Positions 39,235 through 48,882 of a stretch of DNA of 64,000 bases are shown in pieces. Each line of letters begins with the position of its first letter. The stretch's first letter is position 1. The stretch is taken from positions 710,501-774,500 of the forward strand of contig NZ_CP146016.1 in NCBI RefSeq assembly GCF_036967215.1. The letters are read 5' to 3'. Under the pieces are notes generated by a model, which made no database searches, was not told where the DNA came from, and saw only the letters and a list, made by a program, of their open reading frames with translations. The translations under genes were made by a program, and so were the position numbers. This DNA is from Sulfolobus tengchongensis. GTDB lineage: Archaea; Thermoproteota; Thermoprotei_A; Sulfolobales; Sulfolobaceae.

Positions 39235-41627
39235 TTGCTATCATATTTAAATTCTTCGTAGATTGCTGCTCCTATTCCATGGAATAATCCACCGTGAACC
39301 TGGCCCTCAACTACTAATGGATTTATTACTTTTCCTATATCATGGACTATTACATATTTTAACACATTTATCTGACCAGTATCTGGATCTATTTCTATGG
39401 CTGCTATATGTACACTATTAGGATACGTTAAATACCCGGTTGGAGATCCATGACCAGTTACTAATTGGTGTAATGCTCCTATTTCATATTGGGCATTTTG
39501 TACAAAAGCTTCCATTGCTTTTTTAGTACTCCCTATTACAGTAACCTCTAAACCGGCTTCAATATCTGGCAAAAGTCCGGGATTCTGATATGCTGTTTTT
39601 GCCAATTCAGCTATACTTACACTCTTTGAAGGATCGTATTTATGATAAGCTCTACCATCAGACAATTCTATTAAATCTGGATCTACATTTAATTTGAAAG
39701 ATGCCAATTTTATCAATCGTTCTCTCAATTTTTGTGCCGCTTCAACCATTACTTCTATATCAGGGCCAGAGAACTTATTGGCGTGAGTCCCTGAGTAAGG
39801 TGTCCATGGGTTTCTTTCAGAGTCGAAATGTAACATTACGACATCACTGGGATTGACACCTAGGAAGTCAGCTAAAATTTGAGTATAGGCTGTCGCATGA
39901 GATGTACCCATATCTGGTGAACCAGATTCTACGAAAACTTTACCCGTAGGATCTATTTTTACGCTAACTCCCTCTATTTCCCTGGCTGTAGCCGAGGCAC
40001 CATGTACATATGAGCATATACCTATCCCTACATATTTTCCTTTGCTTATCATTTCCTTCTGGTACTCTCTCCACTTCTGATACTCAAAAACTTCTAGGGC
40101 TTTCCTCAATGTCTCAGCGTAATTACCACTATCGTAAACTCTACCACTAGGTGTTACATAAGGGAACTTTTCTTTAGGTATGAAATTCTTAAACCTTATC
40201 TCTGCAGGATCCATACCCAATTCTCTAGCCACAATATCTATCATTCTCTCTATAATATACACAATACCGGGTTTTCCCACACCCCTATTAGGCATTGAGG
40301 GGCATGTATTAGTTAAAACTGTGTCGCTAGTCCATTCTATATTCCTTATATCATAACATCCATTTATTAAGGTTGCGTGCATTGAAGCGTATGTACCTGC
40401 GTATTGTATAGATGCACCGTCATCGTTAATATCGTGCAGTTTAAAACCTAAAATCCTACCATCCTTCTTCACTGCAACCTCAATATATGCCACTAATCCT
40501 GCAGACATTCCAGCCGCCATCATATGCTCTGTTCTTGTTTCAATGTACTTTACATAAGATGGTGTAACCTTTCTTGCTAGTAGGGCTGGAATGACCATTT
40601 GTCTCCAAGGTCTGGTTTTTATTCCAAATCCTCCACCTATATCGGGGATTATTAACCTAATATTAGTAGTAGGTACTCTTAACATTTGTGATAATACCAT
40701 CATTACATGGCCGGGCATTTGTGCATTGGCCCAAAAAGTGTATTTATCGTTATTCTTATCGTATTGGGCAACTACTGCTACTGGTTCTAATGGAGTAGAA
40801 CTATATCTTTGTAGTATCAATTTCTCTTTTATAACTAAGTCAGCCTCCTTAAACGCCTTCTCCACATCCCCCCATTTCGCTTCATAATGTGCAACGACAT
40901 TAGTACCATAGGATTCATATAACAATGGAGCATCAAGTTTCATAGCCTCTTCCGGATTTACCACAGGCTTTAAGGGCTCATACTCAACTTCAATTGCCTC
41001 TATGGCATCCTCTGCAGTAGCCCTATCTGTTGCGGCCACAGCAGCTATTGGATCACCAACATAACGTACCTTATTCACAGCTAATACGTACTCTTCCGGC
41101 TTAAACTTTGATACAGCGTATGCGGGAATTGGGTTAGTGTATTTTACTGCGTCTTCTCCAGTAACAACTGCTTTAACACCAGGTATTTTAAGGGCATTAC
41201 TCACATCTACCTTTAATAATCTAGCGTGAGCATAAGGGCTCCTTAAGATCGCTACATATAGAACCTCCCCAGGAAAATCTATATCATCCACATAAACTCC
41301 CTTGCCGGTAATAAACCTATAATCCTCTACAGCTTTCATAGGCTTGCCTATCCACTTAAACTTTTTCTCCTCCATGGCTATTAGTTTAGTTTACTGACAT
41401 ACTAATAAGCTTTTATGGGGCATTGTCTTTCTATTCTTTTCCTTAATAGTGGAAAGTAACATTTTATCATGATGGGGCAATGGATGGCTCGTATTTTCCG
41501 TGAGAAAGCAATGGGGGGAGGATTTCCATTTAATCTCATGATGAGATACTTAGGCAGGATCAATATGCGAATAAAAGCTCATGAAAATTAATTATCCTAA
41601 TTTACCTATATTTTAGTGCTGATTAAC

Positions 41628-41849
41628 ATGCCTGATAGTAAGGAGGCTTTAGAAAACTTATTGGATAAGAGTGTCTTGATTATAGTTAAAGGTAATGTGA
41701 AAATAAAGGGAACCTTAAAAGGATTTGATAATCATCTCAATATCTTATTGGAAGATGCAGAAGAGATCGCAAACGAGACAAAAAATAGAAAACTGGGCAC
41801 ATTGATAATTAGAGGAGATGGGATAGAATATATCTATCCTGCTGAATAA
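41628..41849 (+). CDS. Sm-like (Lsm) RNA-binding protein
   Basis: The protein shows the Sm1 motif (LIIVKGNVKIKGTLKGFDNHLNILLEDAEE, quoted as KGTLKGFDNHLN) and the Sm2 motif IIRGDGIEYI. Archaeal Sm proteins form six- or seven-membered rings that bind U-rich RNA. I prefer ATG 41628 (MPDSKEALENLL) to GTG 41616. It is inserted between the two molybdenum-hydroxylase genes on the opposite strand, an odd place for a housekeeping gene. Confidence 0.88.
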   Translation: MPDSKEALENLLDKSVLIIVKGNVKIKGTLKGFDNHLNILLEDAEEIANETKNRKLGTLIIRGDGIEYIYPAE

Positions 41850-41874
41850 AAATCGTATATTTATGATTGGAATT

Positions 41875-41967
41875 TAGTGTGTGTACCATTTGAATACTTA
41901 ATACTACTAATTCTACGAACAGTTCTGATCAAGAGAATAACCTTAATTTTCAGATACCCACAAACTA
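41875..41967 (-). mobile_element. MITE with ISC1058-type ends, copy D
   Basis: A 93-bp element from TAGTGTGTGTACC to CCCACAAACTA with a perfect 9-bp duplication ATTGGAATT (41866-41874 and 41968-41976). It lies 25 bp after the Lsm stop codon and could supply its transcript end. Confidence 0.88.
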
Positions 41968-42032
41968 ATTGGAATTAGTTAGTTACGAGTTGAGGGTAAA
42001 AACATACAGTACCTAATATATGAAATATCTAA

Positions 42033-42533
42033 TTATGTCTTTTTGGACGAAATAATTTCAGCTGCTCTCTTGACTGCTCTAATTATATTCAAGTAACCGG
42101 TACACATGCATAAATTACCCGATATACCTTCCCTTATATCTTCTTCAGTAGGATTTGGTTTCTCCCTTAATAACCAATACGTCTCTAATATCATCCCTGG
42201 AGTGCAATAACCACATTGTAACGCGTGATTTTCCCAGAAAGCTTCTTGAATTGGATGTAACTTCCCATCCTTCATCAATCCCTCTAAAGTCAAAATTTCA
42301 GAGCCATCAGCCTCAATACCTAAAACGGTGCAAGACTTGACACTCCTACCATTCATGATGACTGTACAAGCACCACACTGAGAAGTATCACAGCCTATAT
42401 GAACGCTCTTAAAACCTAATTCCCTTAAAATCTCAACTAACAACTTCCTAGGGTTTACTTCAGTTTCGTATACTTCTCCATTTATTTTAAGTTTTATTAT
42501 ACCTTTTTTATCTGCTTCGTAAATTTTCATCAA
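42033..42533 (-). CDS. Molybdenum hydroxylase small subunit (two 2Fe-2S clusters)
   Basis: The 166-residue subunit carries both clusters of the xanthine-oxidase family. The N-terminal plant-type cluster uses C48, C53, C56 and C68 ([10 protein letters not shown]). The C-terminal helical cluster uses C107, C110, C142 and C144 (CGYC, LCMC). It relays electrons from the molybdenum cofactor to an FAD subunit. It should pair with the IS-broken large subunit at 37892-41375, from which the Lsm gene and a MITE separate it. It is intact, so it would be orphaned while the IS is present unless another large subunit exists. Confidence 0.93.
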   Translation of the reverse strand: MMKIYEADKKGIIKLKINGEVYETEVNPRKLLVEILRELGFKSVHIGCDTSQCGACTVIMNGRSVKSCTVLGIEADGSEILTLEGLMKDGKLHPIQEAFWENHALQCGYCTPGMILETYWLLREKPNPTEEDIREGISGNLCMCTGYLNIIRAVKRAAEIISSKKT

Positions 42534-42580
42534 TATACACCCACACTATCCCTAAAAGAAATAAGTTAAAAATTTTTTCC

Positions 42581-43195
42581 TTAACTTGACTTACCTAATC
42601 TTTTTGCTACGTACTCAACTAGCTTATCTGGCGGTAAGGACTTAGCCTCATCGTATTCTGGCGCATTTTCTATAATCTCAAAATCGTTTAGCCCAGCCCA
42701 CTTATATAACCTGCTCATAGCTACAATTAACCTAGCAGGCTTATCATTAGAGGCATTAAAATGCTGGTGAATAACATTAGGTGGTATGTATATTACATCT
42801 CCAGCTTTCCAATCAAATCTCTTAATCTCATCGGAACACTGAAGATTATAGCCTTGCTCAGTAATATCGAAATCACAATCCTGATGTAGGTCGTATCCTT
42901 TACCTTCAACTACATAGACATATTCTTCTGCAAGATGCCTTTCCTTTCCAGAACGACTATAAGGAGGTATGAATAGCATATAAGCATCCAAAGTACGTAT
43001 AGCTATATCCATTTTTTCATTAGCTAACCACTTTATTATTCCATTAGGTGTAACTTCCCAGGGCATTTCCCAGGGCTTAATAACTTGCTTCTTCCTTTCT
43101 TTATAGGGCCATCTATGTGAATTTTTTAATAATTCTTGAAAATAATCAGAAGTCATATTACCCTGGAGCCATTTCTTAGCCTCTTCCCACGCCAT
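42581..43195 (-). CDS. Cupin-domain protein A
   Basis: A single-cupin protein of 204 residues. Cupin motif 1 is poorly kept (SGKERHLAEEYVYVVEGKG). Motif 2 is clear (AGDVIYIPPNVIHQHFN), including the histidine of the metal site. The ending IHQHFNAS is shared with four other cupins here, so they form a paralogous set. It lies 3 bp from cupin B and is probably co-transcribed. Members of this set may be ring-cleaving dioxygenases or small-molecule binders; substrate unknown. Confidence 0.75.
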   Translation of the reverse strand: MAWEEAKKWLQGNMTSDYFQELLKNSHRWPYKERKKQVIKPWEMPWEVTPNGIIKWLANEKMDIAIRTLDAYMLFIPPYSRSGKERHLAEEYVYVVEGKGYDLHQDCDFDITEQGYNLQCSDEIKRFDWKAGDVIYIPPNVIHQHFNASNDKPARLIVAMSRLYKWAGLNDFEIIENAPEYDEAKSLPPDKLVEYVAKRLGKSS

Positions 43196-43198
43196 TGC

Positions 43199-43753
43199 TC
43201 ATCCCTCTGTTTCAGGCTCATCCCTAGGTGTGTATCCTAAATCTTCTTTTGGTCTAGGTTTTACTGTTTTCTGGAAGATCATATTCATGAAAATGAACAT
43301 CGGTTTTGTCTTTATAACAACAGCCCTAGCTGGTTTATTTGGATCTGCATTAAAATGCTGATGGACAGTATGATTAGGTACTATTACGACATCTCCTGCC
43401 TCCCACTCAAGTTTTTCACCATCATGAATATCATATCCTTTGCCATCTAGTATGTAAAACATCGCCTCATTAACATGTCCATGCATTTGGGAACGGGCAC
43501 CAGGGGCATATTCTTCTACATGAATATGTATGGTCTGGCCTAAACCGTCTTCTGGGACTAACATGTGCTTACTGAAGACTTGAGGACCATCAACCCATGG
43601 GACTTCTTCTGCTTTAATCACTCTAGGTAATGAACGTAATCTCTTTAACTCTTCTTTTAAACTATATTCTCCCGTTAGCCCTCTTAAGAATACTCTATCT
43701 GCTCTTCCCTCCTGCTGATATGGTACCCTTGTTTTTACGGATTGACCGCTCAT
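43199..43753 (-). CDS. Cupin-domain protein B
   Basis: The 184-residue single cupin has a textbook metal site: motif 1 GARSQMHGHVNEAMFYILDGKG (H-x-H then E; given as MHGHVNEAMFY) and motif 2 AGDVVIVPNHTVHQHFN. It probably binds Fe(II) or another divalent ion. It starts the pair with cupin A. Its core resembles gentisate-dioxygenase-like cupins, but it has one domain instead of two. Confidence 0.78.
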   Translation of the reverse strand: MSGQSVKTRVPYQQEGRADRVFLRGLTGEYSLKEELKRLRSLPRVIKAEEVPWVDGPQVFSKHMLVPEDGLGQTIHIHVEEYAPGARSQMHGHVNEAMFYILDGKGYDIHDGEKLEWEAGDVVIVPNHTVHQHFNADPNKPARAVVIKTKPMFIFMNMIFQKTVKPRPKEDLGYTPRDEPETEG

Positions 43754-43941
43754 ATTAAATCATTTATTGGAACAGCTATTTAAGTTTTAAAGGATCGTAT
43801 ACGTCTTATAGAGATTTCTTCTAGTCTCATAGTGTCTTAATCTTATGATTTCGCAAATCTATGCTTTTCTCCTTTTCATAGAATTTACATTAAGTCTATA
43901 ATAATACGCGGACAATTCCGTGAGGAAGATTTTGATACTAT

Positions 43942-45138
43942 TTAACCAAATATTGATATTTTTGATCTTTTAGGAGGTTTCGGTATTGCGGGTATTACAA
44001 TTACCGATATTAATCCGATTAATACTATAAGACGAGTAGCGTTTATAAGCCCTATGGATTGAGACAAAAATCCCATTATTAAAGGACCTATAGCACCTCC
44101 TCCAGTTGATCCTAATCCCCAAACTAAGGCATTTGCAAATCCATTTACAGTTTCTGGTACAAAATCTCCAACTAGTGACAACACTAAAGGAAACGCACTA
44201 TATGTAAATAATATAAATAATGATAAGTAAATAATATTCGGATATACTAGAAATAATAGTATGGAAATTATAGATCCAATTGTCGAGATTCCGTAAATTA
44301 ACCTTCTCCCCACTTTGTCTGAAAGGATACCGAGAAGTGGCTGTCCAACAATTGCTGTAGCTAACGCAATACTTAATATTTGACCTAAGTTAAGACCGTA
44401 CTTAAAGTCATAACTTTCAACCAATATAGTTGGGAGGAACTGCGAAATTCCTTGGCTAAACATATTTCTAATCAATGCTGAGATTAGTAGAATTATTATA
44501 ATATTTCTGATAGATTTGGTCAATTTTTCATTACCATTATTACTACTAGGTTCCCTTATGTCCAGTCTCGTTCTAGATAACAATGCTGGAATTGAGGCCA
44601 AGATGGATATTAGCCCTACACCTATCGATGTTAACAATATATTTCTCTCAGTTATAGTAAAAATAAGTAAGGTAATTGTAGGATATAATGTCCTTCCTAA
44701 ACTGCCCAAACTACCATTAATACCCATTGCTGTTCCTGAACTACCCTTATACACTATGGCTAATGATGCTGCACCTAAGGGATGATAAAAGGATGACGCA
44801 ATACCACATGTAAGAATAGATACTATCAAGAGTATTAGTGAATTAATATAGGTTGCATATCCGAACATGATTATACCTATACCCCATAAAATAATACCTA
44901 GGCCTATAAAATTAACGAAATTGCCTCTATTTTCTGCGAATTTAGTAACTAAGGGAGACGATAGAGCTGATGATAAAAAGAATAGACCACTTATTACTCC
45001 TATGACTAGCTCTGAGAACCCTTTATACTCTACAAGGAAAGTATAGGCTACTGGTAAAAACCAGAAGTTGCCATCATTAATAAAGTGCGCTATTGAGGTT
45101 AGTAAAAGAATTCTTAACTTCATTATAGATAATTCCAC
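43942..45138 (-). CDS. MFS transporter, FSR-like, copy 1
   Basis: The 398-residue carrier has about 12 membrane segments and the start LLLTSIAHFINDGNFWFLPV, typical of the fosmidomycin-resistance-like MFS group. The loop motif GILSDKVGRRLIYGI is the MFS signature 2-3 loop in the second half. It is paralogous to 47609-48802 (shared HFINDGN, GINGSLGSLGRTLYPT, NSLVWG-type and GGGAIGPLI motifs). The location suggests import or export of an aromatic acid; no substrate can be assigned. Confidence 0.82.
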   Translation of the reverse strand: MELSIMKLRILLLTSIAHFINDGNFWFLPVAYTFLVEYKGFSELVIGVISGLFFLSSALSSPLVTKFAENRGNFVNFIGLGIILWGIGIIMFGYATYINSLILLIVSILTCGIASSFYHPLGAASLAIVYKGSSGTAMGINGSLGSLGRTLYPTITLLIFTITERNILLTSIGVGLISILASIPALLSRTRLDIREPSSNNGNEKLTKSIRNIIIILLISALIRNMFSQGISQFLPTILVESYDFKYGLNLGQILSIALATAIVGQPLLGILSDKVGRRLIYGISTIGSIISILLFLVYPNIIYLSLFILFTYSAFPLVLSLVGDFVPETVNGFANALVWGLGSTGGGAIGPLIMGFLSQSIGLINATRLIVLIGLISVIVIPAIPKPPKRSKISIFG

Positions 45139-45546
45139 TTATTAGACTTATTAAGTTATTGTGAATTATTCTCTCTTATAGCGTTATTAGAATTTATAAT
45201 ATATTAATTTAATATAGATAATAAATACAGATACACCGATTTATAGCTCTTAAAAGCATCAGTATCATTTTATTAATAGAGCATCTATGAACACGTATAA
45301 TATTATCCGTGTAATAACTTTCATTAGAAGGAGAATACAAAAATTATTTGAAAGCCGAATAATTTAATCATAATTAAAAATTATCAGTGTTTACTCCTTC
45401 ACGAAATACTAGTACTTATCACACATAGTATATTAAATGCCTTATCCCTCAAACGTAACGTACAACACAACTATTATGACATATTCGTAACTATAAGTAA
45501 CCAGTAGGCTGTTAGCAATATGACATATGATACATAATTGAGAACA
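45139..45546. other. Gap between MFS copy 1 and the APC permease
   Basis: Very A+T-rich with no ORF, repeat or RNA that I can support; presumably the promoter of the MFS gene. Confidence 0.3.
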
Positions 45547-46998
45547 TCACTCTTCATTTAACCAGTCTGGTGTTATGACATTAAATTTTTTGAACAGGAA
45601 TATGATACCTAGTAACACCATTATTAAAATGGTTATTCCATACTGTAGCGTTGTATAGCCAAATGCTGGGCCTGCATCTATTATGCCCATAATTATAGTG
45701 CTTATCATTCCAAACGCTGTTATAGGGGCAATTATTCTTATCATCCAGTCTGCTATACTTGTAACTTTTTGTTTCCACCATTTTATAGTTGCGGTTATGG
45801 AGTCCATTCCAAATTCTGCAAGTAAAAAGGCTCCAGCGGTAGTTAACACTAATCCAAAGAATGATTGTACACTTGCTGAAGTTAATTCAAGAAGTTGAAC
45901 AACTATTTCAGCCATTGTAGCGATAGCTATCGCAAACCATGGTGATTTAAACTTTTCACTGGTCCATGCAAATATACTAGGCAACAATCCTTCCCTTCCG
46001 GCGGCATACCATACTCTAGTCAAAATAAACTCTGTTAACCATAATGATGAGGCGGTAGAAGTAATGATAGCTACATCAATTAGCCATGTATACTGCGGTA
46101 TGACATAAGAAGCCCACGTAGCTAATGGGTCCACAGACATTGATAATTTCGTTATTGGTGTTTCAATAGTGATTATTGGCATCGCAATCATATAAATAAC
46201 AAATACGGAAATTAAACCAATGATCCCGGATAAGCCGGGCCAGTGTTTAGGCTTTTTAGACTCTTCAGAGGCGTAGCTGTCTATTTCCCAGCCATCGAGA
46301 ATAGTTGCAACAATAACCATTGTAGCAGTGAGATGTAGAAAGTAGGAAGGTGATGAAAACCATTTTGATGAAAAGAACCAGCTCCAACTAAAGGAATTTA
46401 CCACATGAATATGTAGTGATGTAAGTCCTATAGTTATAAAGGCTGATAAAATAGCTAGCTCTATTGCTAAAAACACCTCAGTAAATCTAGCAGTAGGCTT
46501 GGCTCCTAGCAATAGTGGAATCGAAGCGATAATTGCCCAAATCATCCCTACTATCGAATCCCAAATTACACTTAATTCAATAGCTCTACTTATAATACCG
46601 AGTCTAAATAATAGGTCTAAGGTGTATTCCCCCGCTGGAATTATTATTGGTGGTAAGGAAAAGAAATAAGCTAACGTAATTATCCAGAATTGAAACCCCC
46701 CATATTTTTTACCTACAAATCTAGTACCCCAATGATAAGATGCACCACAATGAGGAGCATTCTTATTTAATTGCCTAAAAATTATTGAGGCAAAAAGAAA
46801 GAATGGAAAAGACGAAATCACTCCCATTATTGCATATGGACCCATTAATGTTATCATACTTCCATAAGCCGCAGCAATACTAAACGTTGGAGCTACACTT
46901 GATGTTGACAATGGAATTAAATCTACTATGTGCAAAACTTCTTTTTCTAACCGTCCTACCTTTCCACTGAAAAATTTCCCCTTATTCACATATATCAC
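45547..46998 (-). CDS. APC-superfamily amino acid/organic cation permease
   Basis: The 483-residue protein has about 12 membrane segments. It begins LEKEVLHIVDLIPLSTSSVAPTFSIAAAYGS, the first helix pattern of amino acid-polyamine-organocation transporters, followed by the loop NAPHCGASYHWG. It probably imports an amino acid or amine by proton symport. It stands alone with its own promoter. Confidence 0.85.
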   Translation of the reverse strand: MIYVNKGKFFSGKVGRLEKEVLHIVDLIPLSTSSVAPTFSIAAAYGSMITLMGPYAIMGVISSFPFFLFASIIFRQLNKNAPHCGASYHWGTRFVGKKYGGFQFWIITLAYFFSLPPIIIPAGEYTLDLLFRLGIISRAIELSVIWDSIVGMIWAIIASIPLLLGAKPTARFTEVFLAIELAILSAFITIGLTSLHIHVVNSFSWSWFFSSKWFSSPSYFLHLTATMVIVATILDGWEIDSYASEESKKPKHWPGLSGIIGLISVFVIYMIAMPIITIETPITKLSMSVDPLATWASYVIPQYTWLIDVAIITSTASSLWLTEFILTRVWYAAGREGLLPSIFAWTSEKFKSPWFAIAIATMAEIVVQLLELTSASVQSFFGLVLTTAGAFLLAEFGMDSITATIKWWKQKVTSIADWMIRIIAPITAFGMISTIIMGIIDAGPAFGYTTLQYGITILIMVLLGIIFLFKKFNVITPDWLNEE

Positions 46999-47132
46999 CT
47001 TATAAATTCATTAGTGAAAAAATCCCTTAATGGGGTATGAATAGCACGTGGGATCATTCCTACTATCATCATTCTCTTAAATTTTGGACTACATATAAAA
47101 CTTTATCTTTCTAAAGTTTCAGAATAGTACAA

Positions 47133-47221
47133 TAATGTGTGTCATTTGAATGCTTAACGCCGATTTTACGAATAGTTCTGATTAAGAGAAGGACCTCAAT
47201 TTTCATATACACCACAAACTA
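47133..47221 (-). mobile_element. MITE with ISC1058-type ends, copy E
   Basis: An approximately 89-bp copy with eroded ends (TAATGTGTGTCATTTG to CACCACAAACTA). Flanking AATAGT-type sequences on both sides are only partly alike, so the duplication is weak. It lies 94 bp from copy F in opposite orientation. Confidence 0.65.
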
Positions 47222-47315
47222 AAATAGTGCTCATATATCTTAAAAGACGTCAAGATATAATAAGTACAAGTTAAAACATCTGAAGAAACAAGAATGAATA
47301 AGATTATTTTGAATG

Positions 47316-47406
47316 TAGTTTGTGGGGTATCTGAAAATTAAGGTTATTCTCTTGATCAGAACTGTTCGTAGAATTAGCGATAAGTATTCAAATGGTACAC
47401 ACACTA
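47316..47406 (+). mobile_element. MITE with ISC1058-type ends, copy F
   Basis: A 91-bp element from TAGTTTGTGG to CACACACTA with a perfect 9-bp duplication TTTTGAATG (47307-47315 and 47407-47415). The two MITEs fill much of the 46999-47608 gap; otherwise no gene is seen there. Confidence 0.88.
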
Positions 47407-47608
47407 TTTTGAATGAAATTTAGCTTTTACTCGTGATTTCAATTAAAAAATAAATTGATTCAATTAAGCTTATCTGTTCTTGAACGTGAGTTTGATTAAC
47501 TACCAAATTAATTGAGTCTCCATAAATTAAATAACTATGAGCGAGACATTACTATACATGAAAATGATTCATTAAATCTTCATTGATGAAATGATAATCT
47601 CATCTAAT

Positions 47609-48802
47609 TCATTCTCCAAACAGTGGAGTTTTAGATTGCTTCTTAGGCTTAGGAAGTTTCGCAATTAGGGCTAAAGATGCTACAGCAAACGCTATCATGA
47701 TAAGTAATGCTCTTCCTATTCCAATAAACTGTGATAGAATCCCAGTTATTAGAGGACCTATAGCACCACCACCCGTAACACCAACACCCCATACCAATGA
47801 ATTGGCAAACCCCACTGAGCGCCTAGGTACTAGGTCTCCTGCTGTAGAGAGCAAAAGCGGAAATCCAGTGAACGTGAACAGTCCGAAGAAGAAAAGGAAA
47901 ATTGGTGAAGGTAATTTAATAAATAATAGAAACATAATGATGGACCCAACACCACTTATTGCCAAAGTAGTTCTTCTTCCTATTCTGTCTGATAAAAGAC
48001 CCATTAATGGTTGTCCTATTATGGAACCTGCATATGTAACTGTGACCATAAGGCCAAGTAAGACATTATAATGGTAACCATAATCTAATAGTAAAAATGA
48101 CGGTAGAAATTGCATGACTGATCTTTGAAATGCACTCCTTAAAAATCCAATTATCGCGAGCAAGACTATAGCCACTATAGGAACTTTAATTGGATCTGGA
48201 GGGTCTTGGTCTTTTTTGCTAGCCTTATTATTTGTGGAATATAGACTCCTTTCATCCAAAGGTACTAGAAATATAACCATAGATGCGAATACTGAAATAA
48301 GGGCAATTAACCATAACGTTATGGGCATGAATCCAAGAACTGTGAATAACAGTAGGGAAATTGTGGGATATAATGTTCTTCCTAGACTACCCAAACTACC
48401 ATTAATACCCATTGCAACCCCCGCATTTCCTCTAAAGACCGAATAAAGTATCTGAGATCCTAAAGGGTGATAAAACGTTGAAGATATCCCACAAACAATA
48501 ACTGACATTATTATTAAGGGTATAGAAGATAGTTCTACAGAATAACCTAAAAGAAAAAGCCCAATACCCCATAATATTATCCCCATTCCAATACCTACTT
48601 TAGGTTTACTAGTAACTAATCTCACAATTATAGGTGATAGTAGAGCAGATATTCCATAATAGATAGCGGCGAAAATGCCTATCATAAAACTAGGAACACT
48701 CAAATGGGATACAAGGAAAGCGTAAAGGATAGGTAAAACTTGACCATTTCCATCATTTATAAAATGGCCTAAGGAAGTTACCACTAGACTTCTTATTTTC
48801 AT
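47609..48802 (-). CDS. MFS transporter, FSR-like, copy 2
   Basis: The 397-residue paralogue of 43942-45138 starts IRSLVVTSLGHFINDGNGQVLP and shares GINGSLGSLGRTLYPTISLL (given in part) and the loop GLLSDRIGRRTTLAI. About 12 membrane segments. It lies 80 bp from the MHS-type carrier in the same direction. Confidence 0.83.
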   Translation of the reverse strand: MKIRSLVVTSLGHFINDGNGQVLPILYAFLVSHLSVPSFMIGIFAAIYYGISALLSPIIVRLVTSKPKVGIGMGIILWGIGLFLLGYSVELSSIPLIIMSVIVCGISSTFYHPLGSQILYSVFRGNAGVAMGINGSLGSLGRTLYPTISLLLFTVLGFMPITLWLIALISVFASMVIFLVPLDERSLYSTNNKASKKDQDPPDPIKVPIVAIVLLAIIGFLRSAFQRSVMQFLPSFLLLDYGYHYNVLLGLMVTVTYAGSIIGQPLMGLLSDRIGRRTTLAISGVGSIIMFLLFIKLPSPIFLFFFGLFTFTGFPLLLSTAGDLVPRRSVGFANSLVWGVGVTGGGAIGPLITGILSQFIGIGRALLIMIAFAVASLALIAKLPKPKKQSKTPLFGE

Positions 48803-48882
48803 ATTTTACATCTCCATCTTGCTAAGTTAAAAATTTTTCCTTGATCTAAATGGTAATTTGTATTTAAATAAAAGAAAATGAA

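Larger units (their letters stand above)
37892..41375 (-). pseudogene. Aldehyde/CO-dehydrogenase-type molybdenum subunit, split by ISC1058-like IS
   Basis: The gene starts at 41375 and encodes a xanthine-oxidase-family large subunit. Visible parts are WIGKPMKAVEDYRFITGKG, DIGGGFGIKT and the molybdopterin segments toward the C-terminus. It breaks at codon 711 where the IS (38184-39234) entered. The C-terminal part, NGQLLTTSYGDYGKP to NKNKS, lies at 37892-38183. Removing the IS and one 9-bp duplication restores an exact 808-codon frame, so the break is recent. The CODH active-site loop AYRCSFR is absent; PNRGVGKPG stands there, pointing to an aldehyde or heterocycle oxidoreductase. The partner small subunit is at 42033; no FAD subunit is in the window. 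Confidence 0.9.

Noticed and set aside
39216-41375. True carbon monoxide dehydrogenase
   Set aside because: The CODH active-site loop AYRCSFR is not present; the corresponding segment reads PNRGVGKPG, as in other molybdenum hydroxylases.
44516-48446. Plus-strand ORFs opposite the carrier genes (44516-44785, 45683-45898, 47697-48071)
   Set aside because: They are antisense shadows of hydrophobic membrane-protein genes.
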